Positions 1-6,316 of a stretch of DNA of 6,373 nucleotides are shown piece by piece. Origin of the DNA: Planctomycetota bacterium (GTDB lineage Bacteria > Planctomycetota > Planctomycetia > Pirellulales > Thermoguttaceae); assembly GCA_023621895.1 (NCBI GenBank), contig JAMOAF010000588.1, positions 1 to 6,373 on the forward strand, read 5' to 3'. The first letter of the stretch is position 1, and each line of letters begins with the position of its first letter. The translations under genes and the position numbers were made by a program. The notes beneath the pieces are model-generated. The model made no database searches and had not been told where the DNA came from. It saw only the letters and a program-made list of their open reading frames with translations.

Positions 1-132
1 GCCTTGTTGTGCAACGTCGCGCTCCGCTCCGGCAAGAAAATCCAGTGGGACGCCGCCGCGCTCAGCGCCGTCGACTGTCCGGAAGCCGCGCAATACCTCC
101 GCCGCGAGTACCGCCAGGGCTGGACGTTGTAG
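1..132 (+). CDS. Gfo/Idh/MocA-family oxidoreductase, C-terminal fragment
   Basis: Frame 1 is open from the window edge to TAG at 130-132 and gives 43 residues beginning ALLCNVALRSGKKIQWD and ending REYRQGWTL. The pattern of NVALRSGKK-x-W, then a 'CPEA-x-x-YLRREYR-x-GWTL' end, is the C-terminus I recognise from planctomycete NAD(P)-dependent Gfo/Idh/MocA oxidoreductases, many of which carry a Tat-type leader and are exported. The Rossmann domain and any signal peptide lie outside the window, so substrate and location cannot be read here. Family members oxidise or reduce sugar hydroxyls; some oxidise glycosides at C3. The next gene is a 3-keto-disaccharide hydrolase 131 nt downstream on the same strand, which fits a joint role. 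Family assignment is fairly secure from the tail; the specific reaction is inference. Confidence 0.8.
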   Translation, partial: ALLCNVALRSGKKIQWDAAALSAVDCPEAAQYLRREYRQGWTL

Positions 133-140
133 GGCGGCTC

Positions 141-175
141 GTGCTGAAGCAGGGCGGTCGGTTGCGCCCCAGCAC
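141..175 (+). other. Imperfect hairpin just after the oxidoreductase stop codon
   Basis: GTGCTG at 141-146 pairs with CAGCAC at 170-175, and inside it GGGCG at 152-156 pairs with CGCCC at 165-169. The two helices are separated by a 5-nt bulge on the left side only and the loop is 8 nt. It starts 9 nt after the oxidoreductase stop. There is no T-run directly after it, so it is not a textbook intrinsic terminator; it could be a 3' stabiliser or chance in GC-rich DNA. Confidence 0.3.
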
Positions 176-202
176 CAGTTGCGCGCGTTTTGCCATTCTA
201 TG

Positions 203-229
203 CCACCTGCCCGCAACGCGGGCAGGTGG
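203..229. repeat. Perfect 12-bp GC-rich inverted repeat (REP-like hairpin)
   Basis: CCACCTGCCCGC at 203-214 is the exact reverse complement of GCGGGCAGGTGG at 218-229, with a 3-nt loop AAC. Twelve perfect, mostly GC pairs with a minimal loop are unlikely by chance at one given site. It lies in the gap between the oxidoreductase and the DUF1080 gene, 34 nt before the chosen DUF1080 start. No T-run follows, so it is either a factor-assisted or attenuating terminator, an mRNA processing barrier, or a copy of a dispersed REP-type palindrome. Which one cannot be decided from a single copy. Confidence 0.7.
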
Positions 230-251
230 TCTCTCCCAAGCTGTCGCCATG

Positions 252-257
252 AAGGAA
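252..257 (+). promoter_or_regulatory. Ribosome binding site deciding the DUF1080 start
   Basis: AAGGAA sits 6 nt before ATG at 264. The alternative in-frame ATG at 249 has no purine-rich site at a suitable distance and would put five extra residues (MKEPT) before the signal peptide, so 264 is preferred. Confidence 0.6.
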
Positions 258-263
258 CCTACC

Positions 264-896
264 ATGCGTTGGATTTGCTGTGTTGTGAGCGTGCTCGTGT
301 CGCTGCCGGCCGTCTACGGGGCGGAAGAGGCCAGCCCCGCGGCTCCGGCCGCCGGCGTTGCGGAGAAGGAGGCCGCCGAAGGCTTCGAGAGCCTCTTCGA
401 TGGAAAAACGCTCAGCGGCTGGCAGGGCTCCACTGACGGCTACGTCGCCGACGGCGGCCTGTTGATCTGCAAGCAGCAAGGGGGTGGAAGGCTGATGACA
501 GCCAAGGAGTTCGGCGACTTCGTGTTCCGGTTTGAATTCAAGCTGGAGCCGGGCGGCAACAACGGCGTGTCGGTGCGGGGTCAAGAAATCCAAATCCTCG
601 ATGATGACGCCCCGGGCCACAAGAACCTGAAGCCTTGCCAGTACCACGGCTCGATCTACTGCAAGGTCGCGGCCAAACGCGGCCACACCAAGCCGGCCGG
701 ACAATGGAACACCGAAGAAATCTCCTGCAAGGGGAGCCACTGGAAGGTGACGGTCAACGACGCGGTCATCGTCGATGTCGATCTGGCCACGGTCGCGGGC
801 GCCGAGGAGCTGGCCAAGCGAACCAAGGGGCCGCTGGGCTTCCTCGGTCACGGCGCACGGGTGGAGTTTCGGAACCTGCGCGTCAAGCAGTGGTGA
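264..896 (+). CDS. Secreted 3-keto-disaccharide hydrolase domain protein (DUF1080)
   Basis: The product is 210 aa. Residues 1-19 form a signal peptide (MRW start, hydrophobic ICCVVSVLVSLPAV, cleavage near VYG-AEE), followed by an Ala/Glu-rich spacer to about residue 40. From residue 41 to the end is one complete PF06439-type domain: the opening FESLFDGKTLSGW (41-53), the glycine/asparagine turn GGNNGVSVRG (97-106), the EIQILDDD strand (108-115) and the terminal 'G-PLGFLGHGARVEFRNLRVK' strand pair. This is a concanavalin-like jelly-roll fold; family members act on 3-keto-glycosides or 3-keto-disaccharides, or bind glycans. Export implies a periplasmic or surface role. It follows a Gfo/Idh/MocA oxidoreductase on the same strand, a recurrent planctomycete arrangement consistent with C3 oxidation followed by cleavage. 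A GTG at position 9 in the same frame is rejected as start because it would run through the upstream gene. The domain is secure; the substrate is unknown. Confidence 0.9.
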   Translation: MRWICCVVSVLVSLPAVYGAEEASPAAPAAGVAEKEAAEGFESLFDGKTLSGWQGSTDGYVADGGLLICKQQGGGRLMTAKEFGDFVFRFEFKLEPGGNNGVSVRGQEIQILDDDAPGHKNLKPCQYHGSIYCKVAAKRGHTKPAGQWNTEEISCKGSHWKVTVNDAVIVDVDLATVAGAEELAKRTKGPLGFLGHGARVEFRNLRVKQW

Positions 897-1023
897 CGTC
901 CGCGGCCCGCGCACAGCATCAGCGCGAGCGGAAGTGAATCGGGCAAATTCGATTCTCAGGGACATGCCTGCCGCCCCTACCGGCAAACCTCGCTCCGATT
1001 CCGTGCCAAATGGTCGGTTGCGT
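897..1023. other. Convergent intergenic gap with a weak hairpin
   Basis: This 127-nt stretch separates the stop of the DUF1080 gene from the stop of the minus-strand beta-helix gene. The only symmetry I see is GAATCG at 936-941 with CGATTC at 950-955 around an 8-nt loop, followed by no T-run on either strand. It could weakly serve bidirectional termination, but that is not supported beyond position. No small gene is evident. Confidence 0.35.
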
Positions 1024-2859
1024 TCACCGGGACTCCGGGGCCTCTGAGCTCGGAACGCCAGCCTGCTCGACGACTTGCGCTGGAGGCGGCTGGACGTTGA
1101 AGAAGTTGTCGTGCTCCCGGCAGGTCTTAATCCGGTCCTGGGCGCGGTTGTTGTAGTTCATCGGCGTGGGCACCCGGTAGACGCTGTTGCCGGTGATCTC
1201 GATGAACCCGCTCCCCTCGTCCAGGTAAATCCCGCCGGGGCCGCCGCGGTTGTCGTGGATATGGTTGCCCGCAATCAGCGTTCCGGGCTGGTTGCCCAAC
1301 GTGTAAATGGCGCCGCCGTCGTGAAGCTCGGACATCACGTGGTGGATATGGTTGTTCATAATCCGGTTGTCGCGGCAAACGGTAGGACGCTCGTAGAAAG
1401 GGCCCTGCACCTCGTAGGCCCCGCCGCCGGCGTCCTCCTCGCCCCAGCCCCAGCCGACACTGATGCCGCTGTAGGGCAACTCGCGAATCTCGTTGTTTGC
1501 CACGGTCGTGCGTTGGGTGTAGCCGACAAACACGCCCACACCACCTTTGTATTCCAGGCAACAGTCGTGGATCAGGCAGTTGCGCACGGTATTCTCCCGC
1601 ACAATCCTCCGCTGGTCGGCGGGGTGGTGGTCGTCCTTCCGCACGTCGCCAATCTGGATCGCGCTGCCGGAGATGTCGAAGAACCGGCATCCCGTGACGA
1701 GGCACTGGCGGCTGCCTTGTTCGATGTCCAGGCCCGCGCCGCCCAGGCGGGTGAACGTGCAGCGGTCGAACGCGACGCCCTCGGCATAGCGGCAGATGAC
1801 GTTTGCGGGGCTCTTGAGCTGCTCGTTGTGGATCGTTGTCACCACGCCGTCACGGTTTAGCGGCCGGGCGGGGTCGTTCAGAAAATTGGCCTGTACGTCC
1901 GCGTGTCCGATCTGGCCTGGCTGGCGCCAAGCGGCCTCGGCGAATGTCAGGTTCTTCAGTGCAACATTCCGGACGGGGCGCTCGGCGCTGCCCCGGATCT
2001 CGACCAGCGTTTCCAGGGCCGAGACGACGACCTGGGCCTGCGTCAGATCCTCGCCCGGCCCGGGCTTGTAATAGATCGTCTTCGCCGGCCGGTCGAGATA
2101 CCACTCGCCCGCTTCGTCCAACAACTCGAAGGCGTTCTCGACATAGTCGGGCAGAGCCACCCGCACGCCTTCCTTGGTCCGCGCGCTCGTGAAGGTCGGC
2201 TGCTGCATCCGGATGACAGCGAGGCTCCGGTCCTTGGAATCCGGCTGGATCGAGGCGATCTTGCAGCGGCTGTGGGACCAGACGACGAGGTAGCAGAACT
2301 CGATGTCCTCGACATTGCGCCACTGGAGAATTCTCAAGTCTCGCGTGTGATAGCCTACATTGCCGGCGAGTTCCAGACCGGCCGGCGCCGGGCCGCGAGC
2401 GCGGATCGCCCGTTTGCCGTCCACGTACAGTTGGCGCGTGTTCTCAACGGGGCAGGGCGCCGTCCAGATTCCCCCGTCTTGCTCTTTCCAGCCGGTCACG
2501 ACCCGCCCCCCACTGAGCACCGGTGCTGCGCCCGGTGCGGCTTCGTAGACGATGGGGCAGCTCTCGGTGCCGCTGTCCTCGGGCGCGAAGGTCAGCGTTT
2601 CCAGCAGCGCGTAGCGACCATCGGCGATCACGACGTGGACTGGTTCACGCAGCGGCGATTCCGCTTTCAATCGGCGCACGGCATCGCGTGCACCCGAGAG
2701 CGACGCCAGCGGGCCGTCGGTGCCGTCGCGGTTGGCACGCTCCAGCCGGCCGGACCAGGCGTCGTTGCCGTCGGGCGCAACATGAAAGGTAACGGCCAAC
2801 GCCCCGCGGCATGAGACCGCCAGGAATGTCGCGGCGAGAATGGTTGCCAGTTTGTGCAT
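1024..2859 (-). CDS. Secreted right-handed parallel beta-helix protein, GH141-like
   Basis: The product is 611 aa. Residues 1-22 are a signal peptide (MHK start, hydrophobic ATILAATFLAV, cleavage near GALA-VTF); C17 in LAVSC is only a poor lipobox. Residues 25-38 (FHVAPDGNDAWSGR) and the following DGTDGPLASLSGARDAVR-LK are the characteristic opening of exported beta-helix proteins from planctomycetes and Bacteroidetes. A beta-sandwich-like segment leads into helix coils from about residue 298 (NVALKNLTF) to about 570, with repeated Asn/Ile ladders such as 'NNHIHHV' and 'GNHIHDN'. Candidate catalytic acids are D514 in HDGGAIYTLG and D547/E548 in GGIYLDEGSG; both blocks are typical of the family. 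The architecture resembles GH141 glycoside hydrolases, some of which act on fucosides or xylan, but activity is inference. It is transcribed divergently from the propeller gene. The ATG at 2859 is chosen over an upstream in-frame TTG at 2895 because of its ribosome site and the clean signal peptide. Confidence 0.85.
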   Translation of the reverse strand: MHKLATILAATFLAVSCRGALAVTFHVAPDGNDAWSGRLERANRDGTDGPLASLSGARDAVRRLKAESPLREPVHVVIADGRYALLETLTFAPEDSGTESCPIVYEAAPGAAPVLSGGRVVTGWKEQDGGIWTAPCPVENTRQLYVDGKRAIRARGPAPAGLELAGNVGYHTRDLRILQWRNVEDIEFCYLVVWSHSRCKIASIQPDSKDRSLAVIRMQQPTFTSARTKEGVRVALPDYVENAFELLDEAGEWYLDRPAKTIYYKPGPGEDLTQAQVVVSALETLVEIRGSAERPVRNVALKNLTFAEAAWRQPGQIGHADVQANFLNDPARPLNRDGVVTTIHNEQLKSPANVICRYAEGVAFDRCTFTRLGGAGLDIEQGSRQCLVTGCRFFDISGSAIQIGDVRKDDHHPADQRRIVRENTVRNCLIHDCCLEYKGGVGVFVGYTQRTTVANNEIRELPYSGISVGWGWGEEDAGGGAYEVQGPFYERPTVCRDNRIMNNHIHHVMSELHDGGAIYTLGNQPGTLIAGNHIHDNRGGPGGIYLDEGSGFIEITGNSVYRVPTPMNYNNRAQDRIKTCREHDNFFNVQPPPAQVVEQAGVPSSEAPESR

Positions 2860-2868
2860 AAGTAAAAT

Positions 2869-2874
2869 TCTCCC
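2869..2874 (-). promoter_or_regulatory. Ribosome binding site of the beta-helix gene
   Basis: Read on the minus strand, GGGAGA lies 9 nt upstream of the ATG at 2859, and the spacer is AT-rich (ATTTTACTT). This supports 2859 rather than the TTG at 2895 as the start. Confidence 0.55.
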
Positions 2875-2947
2875 AACGGCGAAAAAGGTTCTCAACCGAG
2901 GCAGACCGCTCGACGCGCTCCCCCCGCTGGTTCCGTGTCTGGGAGAG

Positions 2948-2976
2948 GTTGTATGGCAGCGTTCTGCCCGTCACAA
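2948..2976 (-). promoter_or_regulatory. Possible sigma70-like promoter for the beta-helix gene
   Basis: On the minus strand TTGTGA (2976-2971) is followed after exactly 17 nt by TACAAC (2953-2948). Each hexamer matches 4 of 6 consensus bases. Transcription would begin near 2941, giving a leader of about 80 nt before the ATG at 2859. The spacing is ideal but the boxes are weak, and planctomycete promoters often diverge from this consensus. Confidence 0.25.
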
Positions 2977-3101
2977 TATTCCTTGGATCCGACACGCAAA
3001 CCGCTTCCGCCCAGTATACAAGAGACTGCCAGACTGAGGCGACAGCCGCTTGCGCGCGCGCCCCCGCCGATGCCGCGGGTTTTCCACGACTGGTGCACAA
3101 C

Positions 3102-3106
3102 GGGAG
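3102..3106 (+). promoter_or_regulatory. Ribosome binding site deciding the double-propeller start
   Basis: GGGAG lies 8 nt before ATG at 3115. The next in-frame ATG, at 3139 (residue 9), is preceded only by a weaker GGAAGA, 2 nt upstream. The frame also stays open upstream to a GTG at 2935, but that stretch encodes no recognisable protein and would place 60 residues before the signal peptide. Confidence 0.65.
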
Positions 3107-3114
3107 ACCAACTC

Positions 3115-6100
3115 ATGTCTACTCGACCGTGCGGAAGAATGCAGTTCCTGTGGACTGGTGTGCTTGTTGCGGCCGGGGCGGGTGCGGTCAGCGGCGGCGA
3201 TTGGCCGACGTGGTGCGGGCAACCCTCGCGCAATATGTCGGCAGCGAGCGATCGGAGGTTGCCGGATTGGGCTGATTGCGGCGTGGAGAATGACGCGGGC
3301 GAGGTGGACCTCGAATCAACGAAGAACATCAAGTGGGCTGCCGAGCTTGGCCATCCGACCACCGGCAGCCCGGTGGTGAGCCGGGGCAGGGTGTTCATCG
3401 GGACAACGTGGGAAGATGGCAAGGACGCGTGTTTCTTGTGCTTTGACGAAGAGACCGGCAGGCGGCTCGGCTCCTTCATTTGTCCCAAACCCCGCCGCGA
3501 CAATCTGGAGCGATGGGCGATCAGTTCGACCCCCACGATTGAAGATGATCGCCTCTATTTCGTCAGCCCGTATCAGGAAGCGATCTGCCTTGACCTGAAA
3601 ATACTCCTCGGCGAACGCGATCAAGGGGAAGGGGAGGACGGGCCGCAATCCGCGAAGGCAGACAAGGCCGCCGTCGAACGGATATCTGCCAGGAGCATCG
3701 TCTGGAGATATGACATGCTCGAAAAGCTCAAGGCGTATTATCACCATACGGCAAGCTCCTCCGTCCTGGTGCACGGAGACTATGTCTACGTCTGCACCGG
3801 CAACGGGCGGTCTTGGATCCCGGGAAAGATACCCTACAGCCCGTTGACCCCCAGCCTTGTCGCCTTCAACAAGACAACCGGCCAGCTCGTTGCCCGCGAC
3901 GACGAGCAGATCGGAGAGCAGCTCTACCGCGGGCAATACACGTCGCCGGCGCTTGGCCTGGTGAACGGGCAGGCTCAAATCCTCTTCGCCACGGGAAACG
4001 GCGTCTGCTATGCGTTTGAGCCGGTTGACCCGGCAGCGCCTGTCGCGCCGGACCGCTGGATGACCACCAGCCTGCGCGGTCCGATCGTGTATTTCATCGA
4101 TGTCGAGGGAAAAGAGACCGGCGGGCTTTCAGCGGCGGAATATGCTCGTTCATTCGACCTTCTTGCGAACCAGCCAAAGCCTGCCCTTCCGCTGGAGCTT
4201 CGCTTTTCGTGGCGCGTGCCGGCCACGACGCCGATCGATTCCATTCCGACGGCCACCGTGCCCGACGTGCCTCTTCTAAAGAAGGTCTGGTGGTGCGATT
4301 GCATTCCACCGGAGTACAAGAAAGTCGAATTCTACCCGCGCCAGATCAAGGGAGACGGCCGCGGGCGCCCATGCGACATCATCGGCACGCCGGTTTTCTG
4401 CAACAACCGCGTCTACGTGGCGATTGGCGGCGACCCGAACCACGGTGGACGAGACAGCAAGGGAAGTCTTGTCTGCATCGACGCGACCAAGACCGGCGAC
4501 GTTACTCAGACGGGCAAGATCTGGTCCTACAACGGCCTGAATCAGAGCGTCTCCACCGTCGCCGTCGTGGACGGCTTGGTTCTTGCCGTTGATGCCGCGT
4601 ACACGCTGCACTGTCTGGATGCGGAGAGCGGCGATTGCCACTGGACGTATTCCCCCCGAAAAGGCGCCACCTGTTTCAGTTCGCCGCTGGTGGCGGACGG
4701 AAAGGTGTATATCGGGAAGACTGTCTTGTCGGCAAGCAAGACATTCGAACTGCGCAACGGCATAAAGAACGACCAGAACACGGTGTACAGCAGCCATTGC
4801 GTTGCCAACGGGGTGTTGTTTGCCGTAATCGGCGAGCGTCTCTGGGCAATCTGCCACCAGGCCGATCAAAAAACGGCGGGCGCGGCCCCGCCGGCCGCGG
4901 CGACCCGCCCGCTCGCCGCCTTGGCGCCCGCCGGCGGTGTTCGCGCCGCGCCGGCGGCCGGCAGTCACGAGCCGTCGATCGAGGCGATCAGGAGAAACTG
5001 GCCGAATCTCCGCGGGCCGTTCGGGCAGGCGGTTGCATACAATGCCGCGCCGCCGGCGGACTTTGATGCCGCGGCCGGGAGGAATCTGCTCTGGAAGGCG
5101 CCCATCCCGCGACTCGGCGCAAGCTCGCCGGTCGTATGGGAAGGCCGCGTGTTCTTGACCGGGGCCGATGAGAGCGCCCGCGAGGTCTACTGCTTTGACG
5201 CGGCCAGCGGGAGACTGCTCTGGCGGCAGGCGGCCAAACAGCCGGCCGAAATGCCGGAGGTGTCTGAAGACATCGGCCACGCGGCTTCGACGGGCGCCAC
5301 CGACGGGAAGCTCTTCTTCGCGATTTTCTCGACCGGCGATCTCGTCGCGGTCGATATGAACGGCTCGATCGCGTGGACGCGCGCCTTCGGCATTCCCAAA
5401 AGCGACTATGGCTATGCATCGTCGCTGATCGCATACAAGCACCTGTTCGTGCAGATCGACGACAAGAATGGCGCGAACCTGTATGCGCTCGACCCGGCCA
5501 CCGGGAAGACCGTCTGGCGGAAACAGCGGGCGGTGAGGCAGTCATGGGCCTCGCCGATCATCGCCATCTGCGGCGATCGCGAGATGGTTGTGCTTGCCGA
5601 AAATCCGACGGCCGCCGCATACGATGTGAGCACCGGCGAGGCGGTTCTTTCCGTGAAATGTCTATCGGGCGAAGTGGCGCCGTCACCCGCTTACGCGCGC
5701 GGCACGATTGTCGTGGCCAATGAACGGGCAAAAGTCTCGGCGATATCGCTCGCCTCGGGTACGGTCGCGTGGAGCGGCGAGGACGACCTTCCGAATGTCG
5801 CAAGCCCGTTGGCGACGGAGGACTTTGTTGTCACCGGAGACGCGTCCGGCATGGTGAACTGCTACGACATCGGCACGGGCCGGAAGCTATGGACCCATGA
5901 GTTTGACGAGTCGTTCTATCCTTCGCCGATCCTCGCGGCCGGCCGCATCTACGCAATGGACAACGCCGGCACGATGCATGTCTTTCAGGCGTCGAAGACG
6001 TTCGTCGCCGTCGCGGATGCAAAACTGGGCGAGGAATCTTTGGCGACACCGGCATTTGCCGGCGGCAGGATATTCATCCGCGGCAGGCAGAACCTGTACT

Positions 6101-6123
6101 GCATAGGGGCCAAAGGGCCGTGA
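3115..6123 (+). CDS. Exported double PQQ-like (BamB-like) beta-propeller protein
   Basis: The product is 1002 aa. Residues 1 to about 27 form a signal peptide (hydrophobic FLWTGVLVAAGAGAV). The mature part opens with DWPTWCGQPSRNMSA (29-43), a variant of the planctomycete WPxxxG signature. Propeller 1 spans about 45-582, with PQQ-type blade motifs near residues 109 (CFDEETG), 158, 250 (AFNKTTG), 300, 454 and 500 (CLDAESG); it carries a charged insert near 163-190 and a large insert of roughly 310-440 that contains WWCDC (392-396). Residues 583-613 are an Ala/Pro-rich linker. A second opening, NWPNLRGPFGQ (628-638), begins propeller 2, with blade motifs at 693, 745, 791, 835, 876 and 916. Each half ends in a similar closing strand (ERLWAICHQ; QNLYCIGAK). 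PQQ-like repeats here are structural: neither quinoprotein dehydrogenase residues nor a CxxCH haem site is visible. Most likely a periplasmic scaffold or binding protein; partner and ligand are unknown. Confidence 0.88.
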   Translation: MSTRPCGRMQFLWTGVLVAAGAGAVSGGDWPTWCGQPSRNMSAASDRRLPDWADCGVENDAGEVDLESTKNIKWAAELGHPTTGSPVVSRGRVFIGTTWEDGKDACFLCFDEETGRRLGSFICPKPRRDNLERWAISSTPTIEDDRLYFVSPYQEAICLDLKILLGERDQGEGEDGPQSAKADKAAVERISARSIVWRYDMLEKLKAYYHHTASSSVLVHGDYVYVCTGNGRSWIPGKIPYSPLTPSLVAFNKTTGQLVARDDEQIGEQLYRGQYTSPALGLVNGQAQILFATGNGVCYAFEPVDPAAPVAPDRWMTTSLRGPIVYFIDVEGKETGGLSAAEYARSFDLLANQPKPALPLELRFSWRVPATTPIDSIPTATVPDVPLLKKVWWCDCIPPEYKKVEFYPRQIKGDGRGRPCDIIGTPVFCNNRVYVAIGGDPNHGGRDSKGSLVCIDATKTGDVTQTGKIWSYNGLNQSVSTVAVVDGLVLAVDAAYTLHCLDAESGDCHWTYSPRKGATCFSSPLVADGKVYIGKTVLSASKTFELRNGIKNDQNTVYSSHCVANGVLFAVIGERLWAICHQADQKTAGAAPPAAATRPLAALAPAGGVRAAPAAGSHEPSIEAIRRNWPNLRGPFGQAVAYNAAPPADFDAAAGRNLLWKAPIPRLGASSPVVWEGRVFLTGADESAREVYCFDAASGRLLWRQAAKQPAEMPEVSEDIGHAASTGATDGKLFFAIFSTGDLVAVDMNGSIAWTRAFGIPKSDYGYASSLIAYKHLFVQIDDKNGANLYALDPATGKTVWRKQRAVRQSWASPIIAICGDREMVVLAENPTAAAYDVSTGEAVLSVKCLSGEVAPSPAYARGTIVVANERAKVSAISLASGTVAWSGEDDLPNVASPLATEDFVVTGDASGMVNCYDIGTGRKLWTHEFDESFYPSPILAAGRIYAMDNAGTMHVFQASKTFVAVADAKLGEESLATPAFAGGRIFIRGRQNLYCIGAKGP

Positions 6124-6150
6124 CCGGCAGGGGGTTGGGTTTTTTGCCGG
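6124..6150 (+). terminator. Weak hairpin overlapping a T-run after the propeller gene
   Basis: CCGGCA at 6124-6129, directly after the TGA stop, pairs with TGCCGG at 6145-6150. The 15-nt loop contains two G-runs and most of a six-T run (6140-6145). The T-run lies in the loop and at the edge of the right arm instead of following the stem, so this is not a standard intrinsic terminator. It is recorded as the nearest terminator-like structure downstream of the gene. Confidence 0.25.
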
Positions 6151-6153
6151 CGA

Positions 6154-6203
6154 GGGGCAAGGGGGAAGGGGCAAGGTTCAATTTCCAATGGCCAAATGGG
6201 CAA
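6154..6203 (+). repeat. Degenerate heptamer repeats with CAA core, left arm
   Basis: From 6154 seven heptamers can be read: GGGGCAA, GGGGGAA, GGGGCAA, GGTTCAA, TTTCCAA, TGGCCAA, and, after one extra base at 6196, TGGGCAA. Six of the seven end in CAA and the other in GAA. The first and third units are identical and lie 14 bp apart, the same long period as the array at 6241. The orientation is opposite to that array, where TTG recurs every 7 bp on the plus strand. The 7-bp period argues against coding. Confidence 0.6.
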
Positions 6204-6316
6204 GACTGGGCCGCTGGTTGGGAAAACCGAACTGGCGGAACTTGGGTCTTGAACCTTGGATTTTGAACCTTGGATTTTGAACCTTGGGTCTTGAACCTTG
6301 GATTTTGAACCTTGCC
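6170..6316. repeat. Inverted repeat bracketing the heptamer block
   Basis: GGCAAGGTTCAA at 6170-6181 is the exact reverse complement of TTGAACCTTGCC at 6305-6316. Including the next bases, 6170-6188 and 6298-6316 match at 17 of 19 positions. A transcript reading out of the propeller gene could fold these arms into a long hairpin enclosing the rest of the array. Because the array is repetitive, the 9-mer AAGGTTCAA could also pair with any of the unit junctions. Confidence 0.65.

Noticed and set aside
198..986. Long minus-strand open frame of 262 codons opposite the DUF1080 gene
   Set aside because: It is antisense to a clear PF06439 domain, has no recognisable motif, and long stop-free antisense frames are expected in GC-rich coding DNA.
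1075..2814. Two plus-strand open frames (about 261 and 303 codons) opposite the beta-helix gene
   Set aside because: Both are antisense shadows; the minus strand carries the signal peptide, the APDGNDAWSG opening and the helix motifs.
2983..3020. Plus-strand promoter made of TTGGAT and TATACA upstream of the propeller gene
   Set aside because: The boxes are 26 bp apart, too far for a sigma70-type promoter, and no better upstream box exists at 16-18 bp from TATACA.
3051..3061. Alternating TGCGCGCGCGC tract as a Z-DNA or regulatory element
   Set aside because: It is only 11 bases in a GC-rich region, which is within chance expectation.
4276..5442. Minus-strand open frame of 388 codons opposite the propeller gene
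   Set aside because: It lies wholly within the propeller gene, is rich in Arg/Ala/Gly/Val as expected of a shadow frame, and shows no domain.
3115..6123. Possible quinoprotein dehydrogenase or cytochrome c activity of the propeller protein
   Set aside because: No CxxCH haem site is present and I see no dehydrogenase signature, only structural PQQ-like repeats.
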